Source of the DNA: Paramacrobiotus richtersi
Taxonomy: Eukaryota; Tardigrada; Eutardigrada; Parachela; Macrobiotidae
Assembly (NCBI GenBank): GCA_034698045.1
Contig: JAQGAU010000215.1
Coordinates: 1-34,224, forward strand
Direction of reading: 5' to 3'
DNA length: 34,224 nucleotides
Shown here: in pieces, positions 31,932 through 34,224 of the stretch
Layout of the letters: each line of letters starts with the position of its first letter
Numbering within the stretch: position 1 is the first letter of the stretch
Notes under the pieces: model-generated
The model's input: only the letters and a program-made list of their open reading frames with translations
Databases searched by the model: none
What the model was told of the DNA's origin: nothing
Translations under genes and position numbers: made by a program

Positions 31932-33560
31932 TTGATTCGCAGTTATCAGACAAATCCAAAGATAATAATGAAAATCAAACCTACTCACCCGATTCTACGC
32001 GATCAGAAACTAAAAATACATAAAAATTTACACACCAAACTTCAGGATTTTAGGACGAATGACTGTGCCAGTCGCTGTGCAGCAGGCCAGCCGCCGCGTA
32101 CGTCGCTTGCGTCGACTAAAAGACGGACTAACAGGGTAGGTTGGTACCGTTGGTAACAGTGTCAGTGGTCGGCAAAACACCCAATCTCACACTGCAGTTC
32201 TTTAATCATATCTCATACATCATGATCAGTGCGTATTCGTCGCATACTTCGAAGCATAGTGATCAATGATCATGAATCGAAGTTCCAATTTGTATTCCTA
32301 AGTAACGAACATACTGAAGTATGGTTTCTGTTACCACAAAATCTCCATTCGAAACAGCACGTTTCTCTACCGAAAATCGCATCGGCGCAGAAAGATGTGT
32401 CATACAATGCCTGCTTCATCAGATCACAGCATAAAGTTTTCTTTGTCTTCCGCCACTATAGTAAAAAACTGAACGTAGTATGCGAGATACGTTTCTGTGG
32501 CAGAGATGAAAATCTTATATCCGTATTTTACGCTGACCTGTCCGGTTCGTTTCTGCCTGTTCTCTAATCTGGCATTACCTCTGGCCAGAATGCTGCGTTT
32601 GTTCGCCTGGAAGGCCCTAGATGGCTGCCCGAACAATGGGCACAAGTTTCGTACTAGATCTCATTGTTCAGAAAGACACGGGACTGGGTGCAGTGGTAGC
32701 GATTGGGGTTTTGCAAAGCTGATTACTCTGATAACATCGACCGCCGATTTCGACTCCACAACAATATATTGAGCAGTATTTTGTAGTAAGAACGAAGTCT
32801 TCCCTACCGGTAAGCCAAGCAAAGATACATGTTGCAGTCCGGGGGCGAACTACGGTTTTACATGTAGCGTTCTCGTACTTGTTCGCCCATGTTAACAGGA
32901 TGCGGCAGCGTTTCTGACCGATTTCCTCGCAAAACTGGATTAGCATTCGCGATCTTGCCTATCGAAAAGTATGCTTCGACTTACATACATAAGGGGGACG
33001 TATGCTGGTAATAGCAGCAAGTGACCAAAGTAACTTTGCAACCAATAAATAAACAGTGCGTATGTGGCTATCATTGCAAATAATATTATTATGGAAAATG
33101 TGAACATACGATATTTTAATTGTTTATGTTTTGCGCGAGTTGTGCCGGTATGCTGTTGTGATAATACGAAGGCAGTTTAATACATGGTCATGCACTGTAT
33201 AAAGTGTGTTCCTTGGATTATGCTACAAGTTTACGTCCTACCATACGATGGATCACCGGTACCCCAACTGTATAATATTGTTTGTAATTTTCACCACTTC
33301 CACTAACACTAAATTAACACGGCGTTAACTATGCTCTTACTTATTCACTCTGCGATTTACGTGAGGCCAACAAGCACCAGCTTCACAAGACCGGCGTCTT
33401 ATGAAGCTGGTATAGTGGCCAACTGAATTTATCGTATAGTGTGTAAACAGCATCTTTTTCGCTACTACAATGCACACCAAAATCATCAGGGATTACATAG
33501 AAAGCAGACGTTTTTACAGCTTTTGGATTCCTCATTCGGATAGTTGATGTGAAACTCGTG
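31932..33560. other. Intergenic region upstream of FMRF-B2
   Basis: No gene can be supported. ORFs of about 90-110 codons at 31833-32156 and 32229-32567 lack splice partners, family resemblance and conservation with the other units. A tRNA-promoter-like pair of motifs lies at about 32686-32756 but does not fold as a tRNA. A short direct repeat, GCTTTCACATATATGA, lies just right of this region (33676 and 33699). Confidence 0.45.
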
Positions 33561-34190
33561 CATGGTCGGATGCGCGTCGAGTTGCGTCGGGATCCGAAAC
33601 TACAGCACGCTCCGTAGCCTAGCGACCTGCGCACAGCCGCTGTTCCTAGAGTTGAAAAAGCAGCGAATAATTGTTGCTTTCACATATATGAAGTTTATGC
33701 TTTCACATATATGAGGCGATGACTATTCTGATGGTTAGAAGAAAAAAGAGGCCCGTTTACTACGTATTTCGAAGAGCAGGCGGTGTACCGAACCTGCGTG
33801 CTAATAAATGACGTGAGAGAACAACTGCATTGTTTACTCTATATACAGTACAGAAACAAGTTCAAACAACAATGCAGTATATTCTATTTATGACCAGCGA
33901 GCGGCTTCGGGTTTGCGCAACCTTTGGAATCAGTAGCCCGTCGATTTTCGTGTTACTCCGAGGTCCGAGTCGCATGAAAAGATCCATGTTTAGTGTTTAA
34001 CCCAAATACGGTAAGCACTGAGCAGGCATAACAGGACTGCTTTTATTAGGGTACTGTAATGTAATTTCGAGATATTGGCAGTATTTCATTAAGTATGGCG
34101 TTACGCGAATTTAGGGACATTAGGTATCCTATAAAGTAATCCGACAGAGCTTATTGTTATCAAGCAGCGAAGCGAGCGTTTTTTATGTTG
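33560..34190. repeat. Third copy of the GPCR 5' flank, running off the window
   Basis: GTCGGATGCG (33566), GACTGCTTTTATTAGGGTACTGTAATGTAAT (in part; about 34041), GGCAGTATTTC, GCGAATTTAGG, TATCCTATA and GAGCTTATTGTTAT recur in the order seen before GPCR 1 and GPCR 2. In those units the receptor ATG lies about 250-300 bp after the last block, which here falls just beyond the window end. Confidence 0.65.
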
Positions 34191-34224
34191 CAAACGATTC
34201 TGACGTCGCACTGCGGACCGACCG

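Noticed and set aside
31833-32567. Two open frames of about 107-112 codons near the FMRF-B2 start
   Set aside because: One is antisense to the FMRF-B2 start region and the other has no splice partner, family resemblance or paralogue.
32680-32760. tRNA-like A-box (GGGTGCAGTGGTAGCG) and B-box-like (GATTTCGACTCC) motifs
   Set aside because: The acceptor and T stems do not pair and no anticodon arm forms. At most the head of a tRNA-derived SINE; I saw no second copy in the window.
1-34224. Retroelements, virus-like elements, CRISPR arrays, rRNA, bacterial operons or transferred bacterial genes
   Set aside because: No reverse transcriptase, integrase, capsid, transposase, regular spacer array or rRNA signature was seen, and all convincing genes have introns.

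Overview
This is nuclear DNA from an animal, not a prokaryote. Every convincing gene is split by short GT-AG introns of about 46 bp to 1 kb. The protein families (F-box with FMRP-like Tudor modules, BTB-BACK-PHR, rhodopsin-like GPCRs) are metazoan. The lineage-expanded F-box and GPCR families, short introns and moderate GC suggest an ecdysozoan. I lean towards a tardigrade of the Hypsibius/Ramazzottius kind, but that is inference and was not tested. I saw no retroelement, virus-like element, CRISPR array or rRNA.

Layout. (1) 1-14030, plus strand: two direct copies of a five-exon gene, here called FMRF-A1 (1-3281, 5' end outside the window, one in-frame stop) and FMRF-A2 (10092-13727, intact, 695 aa). 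Between them lies a seven-exon BTB-BACK-PHR gene (4985-6738). (2) 14271-17757, minus strand: a GPCR relic, then an intact shorter paralogue, FMRF-B1 (17757-15281, 560 aa). (3) 18100-27500: a GPCR gene (20433-21750), FMRF relics, a second GPCR copy with a 4-nt insertion (24003-25432), and another FMRF exon-1 relic. (4) 27824-31931, minus strand: intact FMRF-B2 (582 aa). The window ends in a third copy of the sequence found upstream of the two GPCR genes, so another GPCR probably follows.

Central observation. Exon 1 of the FMRF family resembles the N-terminus of FMRP/FXR proteins: two tandem Agenet/Tudor repeats followed by a KH0-like segment. Exon 2 carries a canonical F-box. Exons 3-5 encode a leucine-rich-like segment and a conserved C-terminal region. 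I know of no described protein that joins an FMRP-type tandem Tudor to an F-box. The plausible reading is an SCF ubiquitin-ligase substrate receptor that binds methylated or RNA-associated partners. All five exons are multiples of three with phase-0 borders. The linker before the F-box differs by subfamily: Phe/Gly/Pro-rich tandem repeats in A, a short basic NLS-like stretch in B.

The right half is best explained by repeated duplication of a divergent unit, [FMRF-B on minus | GPCR on plus], seen about three times in states from intact to relic. The F-box (CUL1-type) and BTB (CUL3-type) genes are neighbours and both probably supply ubiquitin-ligase adaptors. The GPCRs are a separate, co-duplicated cargo.
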